Shown here piece by piece: positions 54,932 through 64,000 of a stretch of DNA of 64,000 bases. Each line of letters starts with the position of its first letter. Positions within the stretch are counted from its first letter, which is position 1. Source of the DNA: Adiantum capillus-veneris (lineage: Eukaryota; Streptophyta; Polypodiopsida; Polypodiales; Pteridaceae); assembly GCA_014529385.2 (NCBI GenBank), contig CM043969.1, forward strand, positions 12,916,648 to 12,980,647, read 5' to 3'. The notes beneath the pieces are model-generated. The model was not told the DNA's origin, did not search any database, and saw only the letters and a list, made by a program, of their open reading frames with translations. A program made the position numbers and the translations under genes.

Positions 54932-55108
54932 TGTTGGAGCTATATATACCAACCCCTATGCTATATATAGTTAAGAGTCCCCACTATAAATGTGTACTCA
55001 GTGTGTGCTCTACATACACTTTGGGGTTTGCAAATCTCGAGTTGTCTTGCTCTCTCTCTCTCTCTCACCCTCTCTCATCTCTCGTCTCTATCTTTCTCTT
55101 GAGTTCAA
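54932..55108 (+). repeat. 5' LTR of the small copia-type element
   Basis: TGTTGGAGCTATATATACC ... with TATATATA early in the LTR and a CT run before the primer-binding site. The end is placed at TTCA near 55108. Confidence 0.7.
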
Positions 55109-55122
55109 CTTGATATCAGAGC

Positions 55123-57632
55123 CGGTGCCAATGCAACATGATCATGTACTCAAGTCTCAAGTCTTCGTCAAAAGGAAGGTTCATCAAGTTTTGTTTTTTT
55201 TAAGTTTTTTGCTCTTAGTTCTCAAATTTTCCTAGTTATTGGTGAGAGATGCCAATTATTTATTTATGTATGTCGCATCAGAAGCCGTGATGGAACTTTC
55301 TGCATACACTCTCAGATACACAATCCGTAGCTTACACTTGCAAGCCGGTAAGCGTCAAGCAGCAGAAACAACGAAGTTTTTTCATTTTGTTTTAGGGCTC
55401 TATTGTGAGCAGGCTTCAGGAAAAGCAAAACCAACGAAATATTGCTAGGCTCCAACAGAATTCAGCTGTGCATGGTAATCTACGGGCTTGGGTTCAACGC
55501 ATGGTTCAGTCATGCAGATGGACGAAGTTGTGCAAAGTGTCTAGTTGGGCGCGCCTACAAGAGGCCAGGCCTTGGGGTTGCGGCTATGGTGCTGCACAAA
55601 TCTATGCAGGCTGACATGATACGCAGGAGTTTACAAGCTACACACAGAAACACAAGGTTTCTATCGGAGTGTCGAGAAATTCCGCTACACAAGGACGCTC
55701 TAGGTCACAGCTAGCTTTTGCCCTATATAGCGCTTCTCCAATCCGGGTAGGAGTTGCTTTTGGCTTCGATCAGAGCCGTGTAGCTTTCCTAATAAAGACC
55801 AATAAGAATCTTGTCTTCCGCTATTGTCTAAAGACAAGATTCTATTGTAGCTACTTTAAGAGGTCAACGTGCTATTTAACTCATAAAAGACAACACAATT
55901 TTCCAACATTGCTCATTACCATCACCTGTAGCCCTATAGTGGCTTCGACTTGCATCTATGGTGGCCTGTCTGGGCATGTAACAAACAGGTGTTATAACCA
56001 TCTCGCCCTACACACTACATCACTGCCTTGCAAGGGCTATTCTCTAGCATCAAATCTCACACCGTAAGCATGCTCTCTCTTCCTGCCAAATGCTCCCATG
56101 CTAACAAGGACAAATTAATAAGGATGTATCATAGAATAACCATATATTTTTGTGCATCTCCCATGAACGGTCTCTGACTAATCTGACTTGCTATGCCTTA
56201 TTTTTTGTTTGCATTAAAAGATCATCAACCTTGGCAATCGCTATCTGTATGCCATATTTTTCTACATGCATTAAAGGATTATCAGGCTCAAGTTTGCACA
56301 CAATCTTACATATATGATAAAGTCTCTACAAGCTACATTTAAATTTTCTCAAATTTCTTGGAGAAATCTTAACTTTTACCGATTTAGCCATCATGACATA
56401 CATGTTGAACTACTCTGCTAGTTGATGAAATACTTCATGTAATTTTATGAAGGTATACTAACGCGTGTGATCATATGTCAAGTAGCATCATCACTATCAA
56501 GGCCTTGTGCTATCCCCATCAAATCTTGATTACATGATTGCTGCCTCATCATTGGTGGAGTTTGTCACTTGTGTTTGGTCAATCAATAATTTTACATCAT
56601 TACTTTACTAATGATTTGTTGACAATGTGATAGATAAGGGATGTGACAAAGTTTGTACGGACTTGGGAGCATGGTGTCTTGTTTTATGGGAGAAACCTTG
56701 TATGTGTACTTGAGAGCTCGGTGCCTCAATCTCACCATTGGTGTTATGTTTGTGTACTCAATGAGAGCTTGGTGCCTCGTACTCACCATTGGTGTTATGT
56801 TTATTTTGTCATATTACAAGTGAAGATATTCCCAGCATCAAGGATGTGGGATGTGACAAATGTTATGCGTACTTGGGAGCCTGTTATCGTCCTCTTGATT
56901 GGTGCTATGGTTGGTATCGTCTTATTGCATCCTCGTCATGGTGCTATGGTTGTCATCATCTTATTGCACCCTCGTCGTCGTGGTGCTATGGTTGTTATCG
57001 TCTTATTGCACCCTTGTCATGGTGCTATGGTTGTTATCATCTTATTCCACCCTCGTCGTTGTGGTGCTATGGTTGTTATCGTCTTATTGCACCCTCGTCG
57101 TCATTGGTGCTATGGTTGTTAGAATTTAGGCAGCTGTGACTATGCATCACTCATGTGTCATAGTATTTGTGTTGTCAGCTTGTGTTTATGTGCGCACATG
57201 TATTGCATTCTTGTTACATGTACCCGTGGCATCATTATTTTTTTCTCTATCGTCTCTAGAGCGGCGTCACAAACCATATCTAAGGACAATGTGGTCTGAT
57301 TATGTCTAACCTTCACATTCTGATATGTTTCTTGAGTTGATGTTTATAGGACAAAAGTCACGTCAAGCAGCATGTACAGGGACACAAAGGCATTGAATCT
57401 CCTCAAAGATATTGAAGAATTTGCATCAATTCAATTGTGTATAGAGGGCTATTAGAATTCCAAATATGCTTGAAAGAGCACATTGTATATTATGGAGTGA
57501 TGTAGCTCCTGAAAAACAAATTTTGTAAACTTTGATAATTATTAATATAACAGTGCATGTATATGGTGCTGTGGGTTTTTCCCTTGTACCACCCCAAAGG
57601 GTTTTTTCATCCACAATTAGGGACTCCTATTT
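55123..57632 (+). other. Interior of the small copia-type element, no recognised gene
   Basis: Short frames (55239-55448 and 55442-55714) do not show gag, protease, RT or integrase motifs. Two minisatellite-like parts are present: a roughly 60-bp duplication at 56700-56810 (GAGAGCTTGGTGCCTC ... CACCATTGGTGTTATGTTT) and the 45-bp array entered separately. Near the end, GGGTTTTTCCC and AAAGGGTTTTTTCATCCAC recall copia 3' regions. Confidence 0.5.
56898..57120. repeat. Minisatellite, about 42-48 bp unit
   Basis: Five copies of GGTGCTATGGTTGTTATCGT + CTTATTGCACCCTCGTC with length changes in a GTCGTCGT part. All three plus frames stay open across it, giving WCYGC- or VVIVLLHPR-like repeats, most likely an artefact of the repeat. 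Confidence 0.92.
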
Positions 57633-57641
57633 GAGTGGGGA

Positions 57642-57808
57642 TGTTGGATCCATAGATACCAACCCCTATGCTACATATAGCTAGGAGTCCCCACTATATA
57701 TGTGTACTCAGTGTGTGCTCTTCATACACTTTGGGGTTTGTAGATCTGGAGTTGTCTCGCTCTCTTTGTCTCTACCTCTCTCATCTCTTGTCTCCATCTT
57801 TCTCCACA
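57642..57808 (+). repeat. 3' LTR of the small copia-type element
   Basis: TGTTGGATCCATAGATACC, aligned with the 5' LTR through CTTTCTC at its end. It follows a polypurine tract. Confidence 0.7.
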
Positions 57809-57821
57809 TTTTAAAAAATTG

Positions 57822-58635
57822 TGGTATTCTCTTTGAATTATGTGTATGGGTTTTAATGTTCTAATGCATAAATGTGCAATGAAATCAGTCCAACATAATC
57901 TCTAGTCTCCTCTAAAGAATTTTTAAAAGAATTCTCTCCTTTCATAAGCTAAAATTCGAGTGAATTTGAAGTAAGTATTATAATTCGTTGACACTCTCCC
58001 CTCCTTTCCCTACATGCTAGCTAATGGGGCTCCCTTCTTTTTCTCCTTCCTTTATCTATGCGGGGCTGACTTCTTCCTACAACCACCCCATTTTATTTTA
58101 TTTTTATGTTTTAAACTCTTTAATTAGTTTGCATCAATTCCATTTCATTGTTAGTTTCATTTTAATTTTATTTTATGCTATTTACAATTTAATTCAATTT
58201 TCACTAGTATTTCAATTTAAAGCATAAATAAAATTTCAAACAAATCAATAAGTAAAAAAATAATATCCCCAAAAAAGAAAAAACAATAAAAATAAAAATA
58301 CAAATATTAAAAAATAAAAATAAAATTTGAAAACTTCTAAAGAATTCATCAAAGTTTGACTAAATGATCATAAAAATTAGACTAAATTTCTTAAAAAGTA
58401 TAAAATCACAAAAAGAGAAAAAAATTAGTACACCAGTAAATTTTATAAAAAAAAACAGAAGAAGCCAAAAACCATTTAAAAAGAGTAAAAGAAAAACATT
58501 TGTTTTTCTTTTTTTCTTTCTTTGTGCATATTTCAAAATTTTCATTTTATTGTCAATGTTTTATTTATTTCCTTTTTTATTTTTTCTTTGATTTGTTTTC
58601 TTTTCTTTGTTTACTTTTGTTTTTTCTTAGAAAAA
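57822..58635. other. AT-rich stretch, possible E8 3' LTR edge
   Basis: No coding signal. A purine tract on the minus strand (AGGGAAAGGAGGGGAGAG, 58013-57996) followed by TGTCAACGA could be the polypurine tract and LTR start of E8, but no second LTR copy is in view. 58200-58640 is very A/T-rich. Confidence 0.35.
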
Positions 58636-58971
58636 CTAAAAAATAAATTTTTTTTGCATTTTTCTCTCTCGTTTCTCTCTCTGCTCTTTCCTTTGCCTCC
58701 CACATGCTTGCTGACACACCTCGTGTAGACCTCGTTCACACACATTCACCAAACTATAGTCTACTGGCCCCATCTCCATAGCCAATGGAGACTCCTCTAT
58801 TGGTGTTGACATTTCCTCCTCAATGCGCACCTCAGGCAATGCAGAGACAACTTCAACAGTCACTTTAGCCTTGCAAGCTGATCTTCTTATCACCATAGTC
58901 TCCACTTCTTCAGTCTTGCAAGAGGGTGTTGTTGTGTCCTCTACTTCAACCGTGAAAAGATGCTTAGACAT
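58636..58971 (-). CDS. Small ORF between E8 integrase and the AT-rich edge
   Basis: About 111 codons from the ATG at 58971: MSKHLFTVEVEDTTTPSC, then a Glu/Val-rich middle with VEVVSALPEVRIEEEMSTPIEESPLA, a Cys-containing part (VCERGLHEVCQQACGRQ) and a basic end (RKEQREKRERKMQKK). There is no membrane segment or motif I know. It lies downstream of the integrase on the same strand, where some plant gypsy elements carry an extra ORF; it may equally be the start of a gag from another insertion. Confidence 0.35.
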   Translation of the reverse strand: MSKHLFTVEVEDTTTPSCKTEEVETMVIRRSACKAKVTVEVVSALPEVRIEEEMSTPIEESPLAMEMGPVDYSLVNVCERGLHEVCQQACGRQRKEQREKRERKMQKKFIF

Positions 58972-59137
58972 GGTGCATGGGAGAGAGAAAACGTAGAAGG
59001 TAAAGTCGTACACAAACATGCACAAAATGTGTGAAAAGGTTAGTGTAAAAAGGACGTTAAATCAATTTTGAGCTTCAAATTTTGAAAGAGGGAGATGTGA
59101 TCCATCCCCACTTAGCATATAAATCTCCCCAAGAGAT

Positions 59138-60000
59138 TCTCCCTAATTTGGGGGTCTTGTCCTAGTCTCCTCAAAATGAATTCTCCCTCTAACACTAGGT
59201 TTTAATCTAAAACGGCTTCTAGCCTTCGGAAAAATTCTACCCTGATTGTCTACCAATAGGTATGTTGATGGTCCAACTTCTTTTGCAACCTGAAATGGTA
59301 GAAAATATCTTAACATTAATTTCCCAAGTCTCTTACCCAACTTGCTATTGTACAATAACACCCAATCAACCTCAAAAATAATTTTGTGTTTCAAGTTTCT
59401 ATCAACCCATGCCTGCCTCCTCCTTTGAATTGCTTCAGTAATCTGAGCTACCTGAATTTTAATTTCCTCAAATTTGAGGATCTTCTCTTACCTAAGGACT
59501 GAAGCATCATTTCCTGATAGTTTGTGCTTTACTGCAATTCTCAAACTTGGTACCACAAATTCCATTGGCTCCTTGATTTGGGGTCTTGTCCCAATCTCCT
59601 CAAAATGAGTTCCCCCACTAGCACTAGGTTTTAATCTAAAACCGCTTATTGCCTTTGGAAAAATTCTACCCTGATTGTCTGCCAATAGGTATGTTGATGG
59701 TCCAACTTCTTCTACAACCTAAAATGGTCACAAATATCTTCACTTTAATTTCCCAAGTCTCTTACCCAACTTGCTAGTGTACAGTAACACCCAATCAACC
59801 TCAGAAATAATTTTGTGTTTCAAGTTTCTATCAACCCATGCCTACCACCTCCTTTGAATTGCTTCACTAAGGTGAGCTACCTGAATTTTGATTTCCTCAA
59901 GTTTGAGGAGCTGCTCTTGCCTAAGCACTGAAGCATCATCTCCTAATAGTTTGTGCTTTACTGCAATTCTCAAACTTGGTACCACAAATTCCATTGGCAC
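59138..60000. repeat. Tandem duplication of about 430 bp in E8 integrase
   Basis: GGGGTCTTGTCCTAGTCTCCTC near 59153 and its copy near 59580 start two near-identical blocks (period about 430 bp) covering ACTACGGTTTTAATC-type, CCCTGATTGTCT and CAAGTTTCTATCAACCC segments. The integrase C-terminus is therefore present twice. Confidence 0.85.
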
Positions 60001-60907
60001 AATAGCTTCCAGTTCATACACCATCTTAAATGGTGTCATCCCTGTACTGATTTTGAAAGCTATCTTGAAAGCCCACACTGTTGAATCAAACTTAGTATCC
60101 CACTCTTTTCTATTTTTTGAGACCATTCTCCTCAATATTCTTATCAAGGTTTTGTTGGTAGACTCTGCTTGACCATTTGAATGGGGATAATAGATTGTAG
60201 ACATCTTGTGCATAATCAGGTGGCACTCAGTCAACTTACTAATTACTTTATTGATAAAATTCACTCCCTGATTAGATACCAACTCCACTGGACATCCAAA
60301 TGTTTTCATTATGTTCTTATAAAAGAACGTTGTTACACTCTCTGATTTGTTATCCTTCATGGCCTGTGCTTCCACCCACTTAGTACAATAATCTGTTTGA
60401 ACCAAAATATACATGTTCCCTGTAAATTTTGTAGTGCGCTTGAAAGGTCCCACAAAGTCAAGTCCCCACTTTTGAAAAGGCTCAAGTGGAAGTATTGGCT
60501 GCAAGGGCATTCTATCTACATCCACAGGTCTGTCATCCCTTTGATAGGTTAAGCAATTTTTCCACAAATTGATGAGCATCCATGAAAACTGCAGGCCACC
60601 ATAAACCTGCTTGAAAAAATTTCTTTGCTGCAATATCACCTGAAAAGTGACCACCTGCATTCCCTGAAGGAGCTTCAGTCAATACTACTTTCTGTTCAAA
60701 ATGTTGAGCACATCTCCTTAGAATCTGATCAAGTTCGCTTTTGTAGAGGACTCCCATGATAACTGTAAAAGACCTACTTCTCCATGCCAACATTTGATTT
60801 GGGAGGACACCTTCAAGCAAGAAATAGAGCATGTCTTCATACCAAGAACCCTTGTCACCTACCAACTGAACTAGAAATAGTCCTGCATCAGGCACTGCAT
60901 CAGGCAC
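59143..60907 (-). pseudogene. pol: E8 integrase, active-site mutant
   Basis: The zinc-binding part is recognisable (APSGNAGGHFSGDIAAKKFFQAGLWWPAVF) with the C-x2-C part changed. The catalytic core frame 60660-59842 is long and open: first Asp in GLDFVGP, then LVSNQGVNF where SDQG is expected (Asn codon at 60273-60271), then Glu in NGQAESTNK. The D-D-E triad is thus D-N-E, which should block strand transfer. The C-terminal part with GPSTYLLVDNQGRIFPK is duplicated at 59685-59488. A stop at 59842 separates the core from the tail. Confidence 0.88.
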
Positions 60908-60973
60908 TGCATCAATATCCTGAGTAGGATATTCCCTTGTAGCTAGTCTACTCAGATAGTCAACTATAACCTA

Positions 60974-61396
60974 TTATTGACCCGGTATGTGGATTATTGA
61001 GTAATCAAATTCTTGCATTAAGAGAACCCACCTAGCCAACCTTCTTGAAAGGTGAGGCTTGTTGACCACGTACACTAAGGCTTGATGGTCCACATGGACT
61101 ATCACTTTATTATCCATCAAGTAATTCCTAAACTTTTGTAATCCAAAGATCATCCCCATACATTCTCTCTCACTAACTGTGTATTTCTTCTCTGCAAGTG
61201 CTAGAACTCTACTAGCATAATAAATTGGTTTGAACCAACCTTTCTCCTCAAACAAATGAAAAGGGAACTTCCAATCATGAGAAAATAGTATTTTTGCTGT
61301 CACAAGAATCTTTTTCAATAGGTTAATGTAGTATCTTGCTCTTACTTCCCCACAAAATTTGCATTCTTCTTTGTCAAATTTGTAAGTGGTAAGCAT
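60974..61396 (-). pseudogene. pol: E8 RNase H
   Basis: The 140-residue frame has FKPIYYASRVLALAEKKYTVSERECMGMIFGLQKFRNYL, then VIVHVDHQALVYVV and LARWVLLMQEFDYSIIHIPGQ, the usual RNase H order in gypsy pol. It starts out of frame relative to the RT thumb and stops just before the expected N-V-x-A-D segment, so it is partial. Confidence 0.85.
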
Positions 61397-62482
61397 ACAT
61401 GTGCTAAGTACCTCAAAAACTTGCTATGCCACTTTACCTGACCTATAAACCTCATCAGTTGCGTGAGGTTTTTTGGAGGTGAGGCTTTTAGGGTTGCTTC
61501 CACCTTCTTTGGATCAATGGCTATAGCTTCCTTACTGGTGATGTGGCCCAACAAAATACCACTTTTGACAGCAAAAGCATATTTTGTAGGATTAAGGGAC
61601 AATCTGGATTCCCAACACTTCTCAAAACATAACCTAAAATGCTTGAGATGGTCCTCTTTGTCCCTTGAAACACTAAAATCATCCAAGAAAACCTCTCTAC
61701 GTGTGGTTAAGTATCCATGGAATAAACACTTTCATAACCCACTTTTGAAAAGTGGTGGTGCATTCTTCAGTCCAAAGTTCATCACTTTAGAAACATACAC
61801 TCCCCATTCAGTGATGAAAGCTATTTTGTCTCAGTCCTTCAAATCCATTCTAATCTGATTATATCCATTGAATCCATCCAAACAACTTTACATATCCTCT
61901 CTTGCTACTGCATCCAGCATTGTATCACAATATGGCAGAGGAAATGGATCAGTAATTGTGGTAGCATTCAATTTCCTATAATCTACACAGACCTTGATTT
62001 TCCCATTCTTCTTTTAGACAACCACAACTAGGTAGCTTTATCTACTGGGTAGGTAAAACCAACTTCCAACAGTTTATAAATCTCTTCTTTCACCTATTTG
62101 GCATAATCTGGGTTCATCCTGTATCTTTGTTGCTTCACTGGTACAACATCAAATTTATTGTATGTTGGCACACAACTGGGTGGTCTTCTCCCTTCATGTT
62201 AGTATATGAACAAGCAAACACATCCCCAAACTCTAGCAATAAATCTTTCAATAATGATTTTTTAAACTTAGTATCTAATTCAGTAGATACCTCCACCATT
62301 TTGAGATCATTTTCCTCTCCCAGATTCATATCTTCCAAGTCATCTTCCCTAACTCTAGAACTCTTAGACATCTGCTCTTCAAACATACTTTTTGCATGCT
62401 TTATAGCTTCAGCTGCCTCCTGCTCATCTTGCAACCTCTGATCTTTTGCTGTTTTGATTGTTTTCTTACTGAACACTTTCAT
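61342..62482 (-). pseudogene. pol: E8 reverse transcriptase
   Basis: From 62482 the frame has an acidic linker (DEQEAAEAIKHAKSMFEEQ) and the RT start KDLLLEFGDVFACSYTNMKG ... CQHTINLM. Then come broken fingers and palm (62130-61690) with several stops. The active site VFLDDFSVSRD near 61692-61665 keeps both Asp residues. The thumb (AVKSGILLGHITSKEAIAIDPKKVEATL ... LMRFIGQVKWHSKFLRYLAHV) is at 61600-61390. Confidence 0.85.
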
Positions 62483-62499
62483 GGATCTACTTTAGGTAC

Positions 62500-64000
62500 C
62501 TGCTTCTTAATCTCAACTAAACTTGCAAACTTCTATACATCCACTTCAAATATGGAAACCATTGTTTCATTCCTTTGAAGAAACTCTTCTTCCTCATCTT
62601 CTTCTATGACTTCACCCATATTTATCCCTTCTACATACAAAGGTCTAAATCCAGGTGGAAAAGTCTTCCTTGGATCCATCTACATTCTGAACTTGTTCTT
62701 TTTCTGTTTAATGACAATTATATATACACCCCATAGTTGTTTGACTTTGGCTGCCCTTAACCATGGCCTCTTCAAGATCATTGGGTAAGAAAATCTAGAT
62801 TCTTCCAGCCTCAAGACAAAAAAAAGAACCACAAAGGCTAGTCTTGCTACACTTATTGTTTGATTTCGGAGAATACCTGAAGGTTGTACTCTCCTTTGAT
62901 CGCCATTTTGACTTGAAAATGTGTTGGCTCCCACTTCAAGAGATTCAATTTCTTACAAATTGATTAAGGGGGAATGTTCACTTCTGAACCTCCATCTACC
63001 AAGACATCTGTGACAAGTAAACCTTCCCAATGGAAATGTTTATAATACTGGCACTTTGTAGTCTACCTCCACTAGAGCAACATCTCCACAATGAACATGT
63101 GCAAAATCAATTTGACCACTTTCTCCATTTTCCTTATGCTCTTTATCGTGATCCTGATTTGTCATTTCTTGAAAAATGTCTGCCTAAAATCAGGGACTAA
63201 TTTCAGTATTTGCCCCACCTTCATTGAAATGACTGCTTCCATCAGAGATTCAAAAAGATCATGTGATAGTCCTTTGACAGGTGACTCCTTGGAACTACTT
63301 GACTTTTCAAAAGGATCTTCCATTTTAGATTTTGAAGGTCTCCTGTTCATATTTTCCTAGGATTATTTTCATTTCTTTTCATGATCATGATTTTGCAGGT
63401 TTGTCAGTATCTTGATTTAATTGAATTTCCTTTAGTACCCCCAATCTAATCATGTCCTGTGCTTTCTAGTCAATGGGTTCCTTAGGGTCATTCCCTTGTT
63501 CTTCTTGTTGTATTTTAACTTCCCCTTTGATCTAGTAATAGCCAAATTTTCCACCTCCAAAGGTTTTTCATAACCTCCTCAATCTTGATGCATGTGGGCC
63601 CTCACATTGAAAGCAATGCAAAGGATCACCTTTTGTTTTGGTCAGTTCTGCTTGTAGCTGTTCAATAAACTGCTCCTAGTTTTTTCCTATTTTTTGATTG
63701 TCTTGCTGCTCAACTGAATAAGGTATTTCTTCTAAAAGTGTTGCATTCACTTGAGCCGGTGCCTTCATCCTCCCTTCATTGAAAGAACTAGCTCTTGCAT
63801 TTGTGTGGGTGTAATTCACAATTCGAATTCCTCTCTCATTCATATGTTTGCACCGACATTCACATGTAGGTCTCTGACTATGTCCCAAGGTGCCACAATA
63901 AGTACATGGCTGCATTGGATTGTTTGGTTGTTGGCCATTTTTCCAAATTCCTTACTGAAATGGCTCTGGTTGGGTCAAATTCTGAAATCTAGCCTTGAAG
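62500..64000 (-). pseudogene. gag: E8 gag and protease region, fragmentary
   Basis: At 63915-63676 the frame MQPCTYCGTLGHSQRPTCECR holds a zinc knuckle-like C-TY-C-GTLG-H-SQRPT-C. A Ser/Glu-rich piece is at 63350-63162 (FEKSSSSKESPVKG). At 62934-62680 pieces such as RLEESRFSYPMILKRPWLRAAK fit the protease C-terminal block (I-L-x-R-P-W-L). The protease D-T-G motif was not found with confidence. Many stops separate the pieces. Confidence 0.6.

Larger units (their letters stand above)
54932..57816 (+). mobile_element. Small copia-type LTR element without pol
   Basis: Two short LTRs of about 165-180 bp, starting TGTTGG at 54932 and 57642, are about 88 percent alike by eye. TGATATCAGAGC (55111-55122), one mismatch from the iMet primer-binding site, follows the first, and the polypurine tract GAGTGGGGA (57633-57641) directly precedes the second. 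The candidate target duplication AATTG is at 54927-54931 and 57817-57821, but the last 11 LTR bases differ, so that end is unsure. The 2.5-kb interior has no gag or pol similarity I can see, so it is a non-autonomous element, mid-size between TRIM and LARD types. Confidence 0.75.
59130..64000 (-). mobile_element. E8: Tat/Athila-type gypsy element, pol and part of gag
   Basis: Minus-strand order from the window edge: gag with zinc knuckle (about 63915), protease region (about 62934-62680), RT (62482 to about 61440), RNase H (61396-60974), integrase (60907-59143). The integrase phrase WGLDFVGPF ... ILVQTDYCTKWVEAQ is of the Tat/Athila type. Frames are broken in many places. Its 5' end is outside the window. 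Confidence 0.75.

Noticed and set aside
56643-57139. Overlapping 159-, 116- and 76-codon frames with WCYGC or HPR repeats
   Set aside because: All three plus-strand frames are open only because the 45-bp minisatellite lacks stops.

Overview
The window comes from a repeat-rich nuclear genome, most likely a large-genome land plant. The evidence is plant-type Ty3/gypsy elements (chromodomain chromoviruses and Tat/Athila-like elements), Ty1/copia LTRs, one probable Mutator-like DNA transposon, LTR promoters with TATA boxes, primer-binding sites matching plant conventions, and many long CT/GA and CA tracts. No host gene, tRNA, rRNA or CRISPR array could be supported. Almost all of the 64 kb is explained by nested, mostly decayed transposable elements, so species-level placement is not possible from this sequence.

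Layout. 1-2700: 5' end of a gypsy element (E1, minus strand), with LTR, TATA box and frameshifted gag. 2955-3815: orphan LTR of family A (minus strand), joined at 3815 to the broken RT of a second gypsy element (E2, minus strand, 3815 to about 7921) whose 5' LTR belongs to family B. 7980-8686: solo copia LTR with a perfect 5-bp target duplication. About 9800-10344 plus 19265-19640: a plus-strand family A LTR split by an 8.9-kb non-autonomous Tat/Athila-like element (E6, 10345-19264, minus strand, TSD TTGCC) that carries a gag-protease frame but no RT, RNase H or integrase. 19655-20075: stray gypsy RNase H fragment.

22100-42673: a large decayed chromovirus (E3, minus strand). Its 3' LTR (about 22150-22665 and 28306-29783) is split by E5 (22666-28305, plus strand, TSD CCATG). 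E5 is a relative of E6 whose two 574-bp LTRs read as identical, so it is a very recent insertion. E5 has an intact chimeric 485-codon frame and a second small ORF that E6 lacks. 42674 to about 54880: a chromovirus (E4, plus strand) with a dead RT. Its 3' LTR (family B) is split by a 5.9-kb DNA transposon with 9-bp target duplications and imperfect terminal inverted repeats (47981-53867, probable MULE). 54932 to about 57816: a small copia-type LTR element without pol. 58600-64000: a Tat/Athila-type gypsy polyprotein (E8, minus strand) with a mutated integrase active site.

How it works together. The window records successive insertions: old chromoviruses (E2, E3, E4), then insertions into their LTRs (E6 into family A, E5 into the E3 LTR, the DNA transposon into the E4 LTR). 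The youngest elements, E5 and E6, are non-autonomous and would need pol functions supplied in trans. E8 is a pol-bearing Tat/Athila-type element in the same window, but it is itself dead and no LTR match links it to E5/E6. The most unusual objects are the E5/E6 pair: protease replacement, loss of the gag core, an extra acidic ORF, stop-free leader repeats, and a conserved tail of four W-V/I-P-K motifs.
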